Origin: Panonychus citri
Lineage: Eukaryota > Arthropoda > Arachnida > Trombidiformes > Tetranychidae
Assembly: GCF_014898815.1 (NCBI RefSeq)
Contig: NW_026515406.1
Coordinates: 2,170,001 to 2,234,000, forward strand
DNA: 64,000 nucleotides
Direction: 5' to 3'
Shown: piece by piece, positions 41,701-54,500 of the stretch
Numbering within the stretch: the stretch's first letter is position 1
How the letters are laid out: the number at the start of each line of letters is the position of its first letter
Position numbers and translations under genes: made by a program
Notes under the pieces: generated by a model
The model's input: the letters and a program-made list of their open reading frames with translations, nothing else
The model's database searches: none
What the model was told of the DNA's origin: nothing

Positions 41701-44700
41701 TATGACATTTCTAATAATAAACATATCTTGAGGGTGAAATATCATCAGAGTGAATTTCCAATTTCTCCAGCTTTATGGTTGCTAAATGTTATGAAAAAAA
41801 GCTAATGAAACATTTTTATAATATTACAATTTGGTAATTGTAATAAACAGGAATTCCTTCTGACATGATTTTTAGAATTATCAATCCAATGAATGTTTCT
41901 TTTCTGATTTTAATTTAACATTGAATTCTAATGAATGTTTCATTTCTCTCAATCTGTTCATTTCATCAGAGACGTGGTTTATATCTTATCAGCGCGTGTA
42001 TCAGCCTTGTATAAGTGGGATCGTTTAATGAAGTAACTCTGCTTAATGAAACGCGCCGAATGGCACCAAAATTATGATTTCGTAAATCGATTTCCATTTT
42101 TCAATTTTAAAAAATAAAAAAGTAGTAATAAAACTGCCCGGTCTGGGACAAAAAGAGCGGGAAATCACCAGAACGAGACAAAATAAATGATTGCAATTAA
42201 TTATGATTGATTTTGGTAATTATCTTAATGATAACTAAATAATTAAGAGCACAAGATTGATGAACAATAAAAAATCCATTGGTTCACTAATCACTTTCAA
42301 ATTCATCTGAATCGTTGATAAGACTGTCCTTCTGGATAAACATTGGAAAAGGACATGTTTCACTGAGATTATCTCAGTTTTTAGTAAAAATATTGTTTCC
42401 AATTGATTTCTTTCTCAACACTGATATAATTCGTCTAATCTTTCTAGACAAGGGAGCACCTTTTCCATTCTCAAACCTGGGGAAAGAAAACGACATAGAC
42501 GAGTGTTTAGACCATTTTTTATTAATTATTCATCTTTTGATGCTCCTCTCGAAACATTCACTAGGTGGCCGCTAGGTCATTCAATAGTACCTTCGAGAAT
42601 GGCTGAAGCTGGTTTCATCCACAATGGTAATTTTCTATTTTACTTTTAAGATATTCTATAAGAACCTAAATTCTATTTTTTTTCTTCAAATAAACAATAG
42701 GGTATACTGATGTTACTATTTGTTTTCATTGTGGCCACTGTATTTCTAATTGCGATGCTGATAATGACCCATGGATAGAGCATGTTAATGGATCACCACT
42801 ATGTGCCTATATTTATCTAATGAGAGGGAATCAATATATCGAAGCCAGGCAAAGTTTATATATGTCTTCAAGACCATTGAATCCACCACCAAGACCTTCA
42901 TCAGATTTATCGAGATATACATGTAAAGTATGTCTTGATAATGAGGTTGGTCTTGTATTCTCCCCCTGTGACCATGCTGTTGCAGGTTTTCAATGTGCTA
43001 TTTCTTTAGTTTGATGCCCTTTATGTAGGTGTCCAATAATTAGGGCTGTCCGGCACATTTCATTGACTAATTATTTAACTGACATTTTTTCAACTTAAAA
43101 ATCAATTTTTACTCCTACTGCCATCTAATCAATTGCTGTAATCATTCTGTTTTAACCATTTATATTTAAATTTTAATTAGAAGTGATTTAACTGTCAATT
43201 AATCAAGTGTCATATTTAATTGGTTTCAGTCTGGTGATTTTCGCGCTCTTTTTGTCCCAGACCGGGCAGTTTTATTACTACTTAAAAATAACACAAAGCA
43301 ACGTAAGTATCGCGCTAAGACAAAATGAGTTAATTCAGATAACTTTTTTACAGAAAGCGAATTGAATCAGAACCCGTAAGTATAGAAATGATAAAACATC
43401 ACAGACAGGCTTGAAAAATTTCTAGTTTGTCAAAAAAGCTCTTCAAATGACCTTCAAGTGCGTTTTTGGCACTTGTTATACATCATTTTTTTGTGCAAAG
43501 CAAGCAACCAGATCGTTGAAATCAAAACCGACAGTATCTGATCAACTTGACTTGCGAAAAGATTTATCTGTTTACATTTTCGGAAACAAACAAGGTGAAT
43601 TTTAACCGAGACTTTTAGGATGAAAATCTTCAATGAACATGGCGTAATGAGATACGTGCAACAAATGAAATGTATTTAATACACTTTCGATTTGCAGCCA
43701 TTTACAAAGAAAACTTGCATTTACTCTAACTGCTCTTTTCTATAACGACCGAGGAGAGTACAATAGAGGATGAGTGTTCCTAAAAGATCAGAATTTATTT
43801 GTTGTTGTTGTCGAAAGATGAAAGAATCCATGTCCCAACAATCTTGAGACTCCATTGTCGATTGAAACTTATTCTCTGTTGTTACATTTAAAGACGATAG
43901 CATTCATATCATCAGGATTTTGAATTATTCTTTCCACCACCACTTCTGGTAACACAATTCCGTCCGAATATCTTTTCATGAACAAATCTGCAGCTTCTCC
44001 ATTGCTCATGAAGACTTTCTTCGTATAGACTTTATAATGAAGACCTCTATCAACTGACATTACCACCTCAACATTTTTCGGTCACCGCCACAAAGATGTT
44101 AGTTGTTGTTTGAAGATAGATCTATTTTCTGTTAAAACATCAACGGTTATACAGCCATAGTGACGCCTGTATGTGGTTGGTCTATACAGTAAATATGGTT
44201 CAGCATCATCTATGTTATTTTCAATTAAATACAATGTAAATTAGGATTCTATCGTGAGCTGACATGTGATTACTGTGGGATTTGATTTTTGATCGAACAT
44301 ATTACCAAAAATAGTGATAACTTCAGAAAACGCTTGTGTAACGTAAATTTTAGTCCCATCATTCATATCCGACTATAATCTCTCTAAGGATATATCCGTT
44401 TATAATCTTCAATAACCAATAACTAATTAAACCTTAATTGGATACTTCCTTTCATAATTAATGTATTCTTCCAAATATGACTATTACTATATTTGGACCA
44501 TAATTATTAACCACAATTATTATTTTCTACTAACCGACAAAGATGACTAAATATCCGACTCACGAATCGTTTGTGACTCCCGATAATCTTGTATAAAACA
44601 AGATTATCTACACAGTGAAACTTCACTTCAATTAGAATCATCATAACATTCAAGTTAACCATTCTAATAGATTTCACTTTGTCATCACCCTTTTAATTAA

Positions 44701-47700
44701 GTTAACCCATTCCAATATTCTGTGTAATTCATCACAATCATTTAATCAACTATTGGACAATAAAGTTAAATTGTTTTAGTTAAAGTTATCTACACGGTAT
44801 CATTTAATTCATTTATCACTCATCAAGTAACTTTTTACGTTACAATTGGTGGCAGCGGTGGGATCCGCTAAATAATCAGCATGAGTGAAACTAATCAACT
44901 TGCCTTCAGTGTAGAAGACTTCACTAGAACTCTTAATCGAAGTCTCCAAACCCCCATCCAAATTCATCCGTTTGCTGGAGCACCATTCAATAATGTTCAT
45001 GAATGGTTATCCACATTCGAAAATCAAACCACACAGGCTAATTGGAGTGACGACGACCGATTTAACAAAATCAGTTGTTTCCTAGTACCAGACATACAAC
45101 TCTGGCTAGAAGATATCAAGAAAAATGAAAACCGCAATGTCCGGGATTGGCAAACTTTCAAACAAGTTTTGATACAGTGTTTTCCTCCAAGAGAACACCA
45201 AGATTACAAGTTTCTCCTTTATAACACCAGACAAGGAATGAATGAAGATCCAGTTGCTTATTGTAACAAGATGTATACTTATGCGTTGAAGACGAAAACA
45301 CCCTTCAGCGAATTTCTTAATGTTTGTATGAATGGATTAAACATTACCATCAGCTACGAAATTAAGGATCGTTATAATATCTTAGACCACGTCGAATTAA
45401 TCACACGAATAAGAAGAGCTGAGAAAGAAGCCGAATTAAGAAAACGTGGCAGTGAATTAAGTCAAAACAAATTCCCAAGTTATCATGATGTACAGTGCTT
45501 ACCCACTATAACCCCAATAACTGTTCCTCCCATCAACAAGGAAGTAACATCACCCCAACAAACAAATGAAGCACAAATAGCTCAATTAATTAAGTTAGTT
45601 GAAACTATGACTAATTTACAAATGAGCCAAATCAGTAAATCACGCGACAGAACACAAATCACGTGTTTATATTGCAAAAAGATTGGTCACATCGCGAGAG
45701 ACTGTAGAATGAAAATGCGTGATCAACGTTCTCGTAATAGAGGACCTAACCAATATTACCAAAATAATGAACATCAACAGTCTCAAGCTAATGTTGGACC
45801 ACAACAACAGCAACAACAACAACCAACCCCTCCACAACAACAGCAATTACCATCCCAAACACAAGCATCTCAAATTCAAAATTCAAATCTTCAAACTTAT
45901 TGCACTACTACTAACGATTTACCACAAAAGATAAATAAAATAATAGACGACCTACCGTCATCATTTACTGGTGTTTCACTCAACCCAGAGAACCTAAGTG
46001 AAACGAAGCTAACTGGACCCTTGATCCAAGTAAATGCTCGTTTAAATGGATATCCCGTTGAAGGAGTTATTGATACTGGATCACAAATCACTTTGGTTAC
46101 TAAAAATATCGCAGATAAATTAAAAACACCAATGGAAACATATGTTGGACCATCAATCTCTGGCGTTGCATCTACTAACGTGAATCCTATTGGTCAGTTT
46201 GACTATGAATTAGGATTGGAAGTAGACAATATAATTCGAACGGTCAACGCCACTGTTGTAATAGTTGAGAGCCTACCCGCTAATATCCAACTCCTCATCG
46301 GACAAAATGTAAACACCTCAATAGGTATACTGGTCGACCCTCGTGGACAATTGATCTTGAAAGATCTCGATGGTAGTTTATATCTAAAGAAAAATCTAGT
46401 TGTACCTCCAAGGACTAGAGTCCTAACAACAGCCACTGCTTCTAATAAAAGGTATCTGCCAAAAGGTATCTACATGGTATCCACAAACGACTCTACCTTC
46501 ACGAAAAATAACGTAAGTGTTGCAAATACTATTGTAAACATCGAAGGAGGTGAAGCGATTGTTCAGTTGTGTAACTTCACGTCATCAACAGTTAACCTCA
46601 CCTGTGGAACTACAATTGGAAATTTCGAGAGTAAACACCCCGAAGACATAATTGAAATGTCTGAAGAAGAAAAAGAGAACAACAAAGGAATAAAAGCTCA
46701 ACAAAATGTCAAAAAGGATGCTACTCTAACTGAAGAAATGAATTTCCTCGACGGTAAAGTCAAGATTGGTAAACAACTTAGTGATGATGAACGTAATATT
46801 CTCGTCACTCTATTAAAAGACTATCGTGAAGCTTTCGCTCTTAAACCTGAAGAAGTAGGACTTACAAATAAATTTGTACACGAAATTGACACTGGCAATC
46901 ATAAACCCATTTCAGTAGCACCCTATCGAGTCTCTCCAGAAAAACGTAAAGTAACTAACCAATTAGTTCAAGAATTAGTTGATACTTCCATCATCAAACC
47001 ATCATGCTCACCATGGGCTTCTCCAATTGTTTTGGTCAAAAAGAAGACAGGGGATTGGCGATTCTGTATCGACTATCGAAAACTTAACTCAATCACCAAA
47101 AAGGATCATTATCCATTACCCAACATCAATGATGCTCTTGATTATCTCTGTGGAGCTAACATCTTCACCAGTTTAGATCTGAAATCAGGCTATTATCAAA
47201 TTGGTATCAAAGAAGAAGATAAGGAAAAAACTGCTTTCACAATCATGGACGGACTTTATCAATTCGATGTAATGCCTTTTGGCCTAACCAACGCTCCAGC
47301 TACATTCCAAAGATGCATGGATGTGGTTCTCTCTGGATTAAAGTATAATTCGTGTCTCGTTTATCTAGATGATGTCTTAATCTTCAATAAAAATTTCGAC
47401 GAACATATTCAGAGTCTTCGACAAGTTCTAGATCGAATCATAAATGCGGGATTAAAATTAAATCCATCGAAAAGTATGTTTGCAATTCCAGAAGTAACCT
47501 ATCTTGGTTATAAAATTACTAAAGATGGACAATACCCAGAAGATTCAAAAATTGAAGCCGTAAAAAACTTTCCAATTCCTAAATGTGTCAAAGATGTCAA
47601 ATCATTTGTGGCATTCTGTGGTTATTATCGAAAGTTCATCAAAAATTTCGCCACCATAGCTAAACCATTGACACACCTAACGAAACAAGATGTCCCATTT

Positions 47701-50700
47701 CAATGGAATCAACCTCAACAAGATGCTTTCAATACCCTTAGAGATGCTATGGTAAACGCTCCAGTCTTAGCTCACTACCAATCGGATCTACCGATCGAAG
47801 TTAGAACTGATGCTTCTGGCACTGGAGTTGGCGCAGCTCTACTACAAAAACATGGTGAAAACTGGAGACCAGTAGCTTTCGCTAGTAGACAAATGAACAC
47901 ACACGAGTTAAATTATCCAATCTCTGAAAAGGAATGTCTCGCAATTATCTTTGCAATTGAAAAATTCAAAATTTATTTAGATCAAAAGACATTCAAAGTA
48001 GTGACGGATCATTGTGCTCTTTCTTTTCTACAATCCAAACGAAAACTACCACCTCGACTCACTCGCTGGGCTTTACTACTTCAGGAATTCGACATGATAA
48101 TCGAATATAAAAGTGGTAAACATCACGCTGACGTGGATTGTTTAAGTAGGTATCCAACTGGTCAACCAGAAGAAACATCAGATTATGAAGATCGTGTCCA
48201 CGCATTCACTGTTCAACTTGAATTAAACCTGGACACTTTCAAAATGGAACAATCGAAAGACAATTTCTGTACGAGCATGATAGAGAACATTAAAAATCAT
48301 GATTCTCTTTCGAACAAAAGAAAGAAAAAGCTGGAGAAATTCATCATAAAAGATGAGTTATTGTATCGTAAAGTCTGGAAGGAACAACAAGTTCTTAACC
48401 TATTGGTTGTACCAAAAACACTAAGGAAAGAAATTTGTCGAATTCACCATGATTCCGTCTATGCAGGTCACCAAGGAATAATAAAAACCTATGAAAAAAT
48501 AAGAAGTGCCTACTATTGGTCCGGAATGACCAGCTATATCAATAATTATGTCTCTACTTGTTTCCTTTGCCAAACAAAAAAACACCCACGGGAAAGAGAA
48601 ACAGGACTTTTGAAGCCACTTATCGCTACCTACCCATTCGAACGAGTGCATATAGACATTCTGGGACCACTTAATAAGGCTCACGGTAAAAAATACATCA
48701 TTGCCGCCGTCGATTCTTTCACTAAATATATGGAAACTGCCGCAATCGCATCTCCATCAGCTCAAAATACCGCTAAATTCATAAAACAACAAATTTTCTG
48801 TCGACATGGAGCACCCACCTTTTTGGTTTCCGACAATGGAACCAATTTTACCAGTAAATTAATTAAAGAGCTTACTGAAGAACATCACATTAAACATTGT
48901 TTCACCACCCCTTATCATCCACAATCAAATGGTCAAGTTGAACGTGTTAATTCAAACCTTGCATCAATGTTATCAATGTATGTAAATGAATATCACAACG
49001 ATTGGGACGAGTATTTACCTTATGTTACGTTTGCTTATAACATCTCAACACACGCGAGTACAAAAATGTCACCATTCGAACTCTTGTACGGAAGAAAAGC
49101 CCTAACTCCTGATGAAACAAACGTCCCAATTGATACACCAACTTACAGTGAAGAAGAACGTGTTAAATTCATCAAAGATACTTGGCCTAAATTAAGAGAA
49201 TTTGTCTTCAACAACATGGAAGAGTCTCGGTCAAAGAATCTTGATGACTACAATTCAAAACATAAAGACAAAGAATTTGAAATTGGTGATCTAGTCCTTG
49301 TGTATTATCCTAATCCAACTACAACTGGATTAGTTAAGAAATTACTTCATAAATATCACGGCCCATATGTCATCATCGAGAAACCTTCCCACCTAGTCTA
49401 CGTTGTCCAAGAAATTGGCTCAAATAAGAGACAAACTGTGAACATACAGCGACTGAAACACTATCGTCTCCGAACAGAAAATATCGATCAATTACAAAAC
49501 ACAACTCCAATCACGATTAGACCAAATCTAACATTTAATCTAGATCATACCACCATCAACCAAGACGTATCACAGTCAACAAACGATAGTTGGCATGATA
49601 CTCAAGACTTTGCAGAAACTCGAAATGGACCAACCTGTAGTACACCCGCAAATAACAGAACATTTACAGTAGAAAACCCTAAAAGAATTATTTTTGATAA
49701 TTCTTTCTCAACTAATTCAACCACAGATCACGATAGTTCCATTGATAGCAATTGTCCAGTTTGTCAAGAACGATCTCAAGAAGTTACAACACCAAAGGAA
49801 AAAACGATCCCTTTATCAAAAAGAGTAAGATTCGTTGACGAATTCACAGAAGAGGAACCTTCTCCTAGAAGAAAAATACAACGAGATCCCGACTTCTCGC
49901 CACCCAAGTCTACAGCAAGAAAATATCAGACGGAAAAAGAGTAACTCGCTCGACAAGTGCTGGTTTGACTGGCCTTCTTCTTACTTTAGCGTGTCTCGTT
50001 CCACTTCAAACTAACGCCGATTTCAACGTCATGAATCCTCTCTTATGGCAAAAATCAAACAAACCCGTCATCGATATGGAAGGAGAAATCTTATCTGAGA
50101 TCTCACTAGTCAACACCTGTCCCTTACTTTCTAAATCACTTAAACTTCCAGAACAAAAGCGTAAAGATTTCCGAGATTGGTGTAATAATCAGTACCACGA
50201 AAGCACGACAAAAACTATCGTAAAATATTGTGATACCCGAGTGATGAGACCTAAACGAGAGATTATATTAACTGCTTCAACTCTCGTGTTTGTAGGAATA
50301 GCTGCTTTCGGAATTGTAAAAACCTTTTCGGACAAGACAAAGAAGCTAGAATCAGAAATTGGTAATACAAAGATAAACATGGCAAAATTGGAAAGCAAAG
50401 TAAATGAAATCAGTGCTGCAATAGATAAAGCCATCGCACGTATCAACAACAACACAATAAGAATCGACGAATTAGAAAACTCGATATTACCAACCATCTT
50501 ATCAGCTACAGGAATAGCCAATTATTTTACCACCCTAAAAATACAATTGGTTGACATATTTAAAGAAATGCAACAATCTAAAGTAAGTCCTCAAATGTTC
50601 AATTTACTTAATATTTCTATCGAAGACGAATTCAGATACCCTGTTGAACTGATGACAGTCCAATCATGTCATTTTAACACCGAAACATCAACTTTAAAAT

Positions 50701-51542
50701 TTTCAATTCACGGTTTCCGACGAAATGACAACTATATGATAACCGAGGCTGACCCCTTTTGGTTAAAGACAAAAGATAATAATTGTGTTTATTATGTTGG
50801 ACCTACTTACGTTCTCTTTCACATCAAAGAAAAAAGAGTTTGTGACATCCAAAATCGAGCAATCCAGAAAGGACCCATAGTTATTGATAATAACTTCAAG
50901 TGTAAAATGAACAAATCAAATTCTGAAAATTCATGGAAAACTTCACGATGTGAAAACTCTTTTAACGACTTGCAAATCAAAACCACTTCAAATGGCAGGT
51001 ACATCTATTGCTTTGGTTATAAAATAACAATAGCCGATGAAGAATTCGATTGTCCTAATTGGGTCTTTTCATTCCCAAAAGATGTTAAGCTTGTTATCAA
51101 CAATGAAACCCATGAGTTTTTCAAACTCCATTTCAAATATAAATCCGGTTTTCAACAATCCGATTTAGATGCCATAAATCATTACTTTTCAGCCGGTCAA
51201 GTACACACACAACTTCTAGAAAAACTGGAATTCAAAAACGAAACATTCAGTATTATTCTGAGTAGCAATCCTACTTATTTAACATCACTTATTATCTCAA
51301 TCTTAATTACTTTAATCATTATAATCTTCCTTATCTACCGATACATTTACCCAAAAATCCAAACTATTATTCGCCGATATAAAACTAAATCAACGAAAGA
51401 TGATACAAAAGATCCTAAAGAAGAACTACCACTAAATAATCTTGATACCGAACAAGATTCAACAGAAATAACAACTAAGAAACCCGTCATTTTATTCAAA
51501 TTTTGAACAACATCGTCACCAACATCAACATCTTCATCACCC

Positions 51543-51573
<31 letters not shown>

Positions 51574-54500
51574 GATCATCGTCACCATCAGTAAAAAAAA
51601 AAGGGGTCTAATAACAGAAAAGAATCAGAGGAATCAAATCTTCTTTTTATTATCAATAATGAGAGAAATAAACTTCTCACCAAGATTTGACAGTATTAGC
51701 AGTATATATGACTCCACAAGCATATGATTGACAAATGAGTCGAACGTAAAATTTTTCATATACTTCGACCCCTTCGATCGAGTTGAGGTAATCTACAACC
51801 GCTTCATACCCTCCTCTTGACCAGGAAAACGACACCCAGTTAATTCCGTCCATTTTCGCAAGAGCAAACCAATAGGAACATGTTCTTTTTCCCAGACAGA
51901 GTTCCATTCCAATGTAGAAATCAACAGTCGAATAGCGTTATCTAGATAAGAAATTAAAATTATATATAAAAAAAGAAATAAAAATAAGATTTAATATTAG
52001 AAAAAAAAACTTACCCATAATAAACCAGCTAGAGATTAACACAAAAGAAAAGAGTTTGATTAATTGAATTCAACTTAACAAAAGAATAACTTTTAATGAT
52101 AATTGATTAAAAGAAGATTTTCCTTTTATACCTCACAAAATCAATTAAGCCAGGATAATCATTAAAACTCCTTATTTAGAATTATCAATTTCCGTAGTAA
52201 AAAGAGTAATCATTAATTTCCGTTAACTAACGATCAGAAGTCTATCAATAATTGAGGAAACCACAATCATTAAAACATTCAATAAAACAAGGCTTTTAAT
52301 ATGGAAGGATAATTATTATTAGAAAATACAAAAGTTCAAAACTTGCTATTACAATGCGAAATTATTAAGTCATAATAAAATTAAAGATTACAAAAAAAAT
52401 TAAAACATTAGAATTAGTAGTAATTAGAATAAAATAGAGATTACAAAAAAAAGAGAAAAACATTAATATTTAAAGTTAAGTAAAATATATGATTAAAATA
52501 AGAATTAAGGCCACTTGAGATTTTTTTTTCCTTCCATTTTTTGTATCCTAAACATAAAAAAAAAAAAGTTTTCATTAGAAAAAGTTAAATTTGATACCAT
52601 TTTTTGACCATCTATGACTCCGCCCCTTTTCAGTTTAAAAATCAACAAAAATAAAATTAGATAGTTCAGACCTTGCCCTTTCAGAAAATATATATCATGA
52701 CCCATAATCAGAACGAGGTATGACGAGGTGGCCAAAACTCGAATTTACTAACAAAAAGTATATAATATTAAAAATCAATTTTACTTACTGTTATTGATAA
52801 GTTACTCACTAGGAGTAGTTGATGTTGATTTCCTTGGTCTTCCTCTCTTACCAACCAATGATTTATCCCGTTCATCTACCATTCCCTCAACCCACGTTTT
52901 CCTTATATTTGGTGGAACCTTAAATGACGTCCGACCTGTAGATGTCTTAGTCCAGAGCTTAGGATTAACGCAAATAAGATCTCCCCAAGGAAACCTTTTT
53001 GGAACCGAAGTTTTCGGGATGCTAGTACGATTCAATTCCTCTTCAGTACATCGAACTATGCACGCATATTTTCGCGCATCACCATAATCTTTACCATACA
53101 CATGATCCTTTAACATCCATAACTTTGTGAAATTGGTTTTACAATATATACACCCAAATAAAACTGGATACTTCTCAAGTCGCTCCTTGGCCTCCTTTTC
53201 CTGCTCAGTTATGGTTTTACCTTTCTCGTTACTTGAATCTTTTGCCCAAGTAACTTGCTCCTCCGGCGAAATTTCGACTGTCTTTTCTCTATCAAAATTC
53301 GTTATTCTTTCGACCTCAGCTATAAATTTACCATAATCGCCTCCAACGAGAACTTTACCATCTGGACGAACGGAATAATTGTGTACCTTTATCTCGGCAG
53401 TTGCATCTAAAACACTATTATAACGAATCGATGCTTTTGGAACTTGCCTTCTCTCTTTTCGTGACTTCTTACGTTTTCTTCTGGTACTACTACTACTACT
53501 GGAAGCCGAGCTTACGCAACTTTCAAAACCATCGCTCGTCCGATCACCATTACCACCATTACCATCACCATCACCACCATTATTACCATCACCATTACCA
53601 CCATTACCATCACCATTACCGCCATTATTACCATCACCATTACCACCATTATTACCATCATCATTACCAACATTGTTACCATCACCATTTTCGTTACTAT
53701 CAGCATTCCCTTCGTCAGCAACATTCATATCGACTGATAACTGACCATCATCATTTGGATCTGGAACTATCCCCGGTGTAGTTGGTAAATCAAAACTATC
53801 CTCAGAGTCATGTCCATCAACTTGCTTATTGGCCATATCCTTATTCGGGACTCGATTATTAACTGGTGTTGTTGATGACATTTCGACCTGGCCAGACCCA
53901 CCTGAATTGTTATCAACCTCATCGGCTGCAAAAACTAACAATAAAAAGAAAAACAGGACGAAAATTTCATTAGTAAATCACCAGAAACATCAAAATCAAA
54001 CTTAAAAGAAATTTTCAAAAAAGTGATTTAAATCAAAAACGATAGATGGCGGCACGGGTTCCATAAAAAGATTCGTCTAGAAAAAAAATTTTTCTATCTG
54101 ACTATTACAATAAATCTTCTAAGTTTTTAGGGAGCTAACGAGGGAGCCATCAAAAAGAAAGAATAACAATAATTAAAAAATAAAAACACTCACCCGAGAC
54201 GAATCCGAAGACCAAAATTGAAAAAGTGACCATCATCAGAATCCTCATATTGAGACGAGCACGAATATATAAAAAGCTAATTAAAAATATTGATGCACAA
54301 AAATATAAAAAACAAAAGAATAATCACAAAAAAAATATATACTTTGTTGATTGTTTTGATTCACCATATGTTTCCCATGAGCTCCATCTACGGTGCGTTA
54401 GCATCGACTTCCCGGTAAATTCAAACACACCAAACTTGGAAATTATTTCCGCTTATCCATATAAGTACCTGTTTTGTCACAATCACCGTTAATCATCATA

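Noticed and set aside
42315..42575. 86-codon plus-strand frame with ATG
   Set aside because: Wrong phase relative to the BIR-coding frame that overlaps it.
52794..53087. 97-codon plus-strand frame inside the LTR element
   Set aside because: Shadow of the antisense gene, whose phase has splice support and domain-like sequence.
53401..53781. 126-codon plus-strand frame rich in His and Tyr
   Set aside because: Shadow of the Gly/Asn/Asp repeat of the antisense gene; composition follows the repeat.
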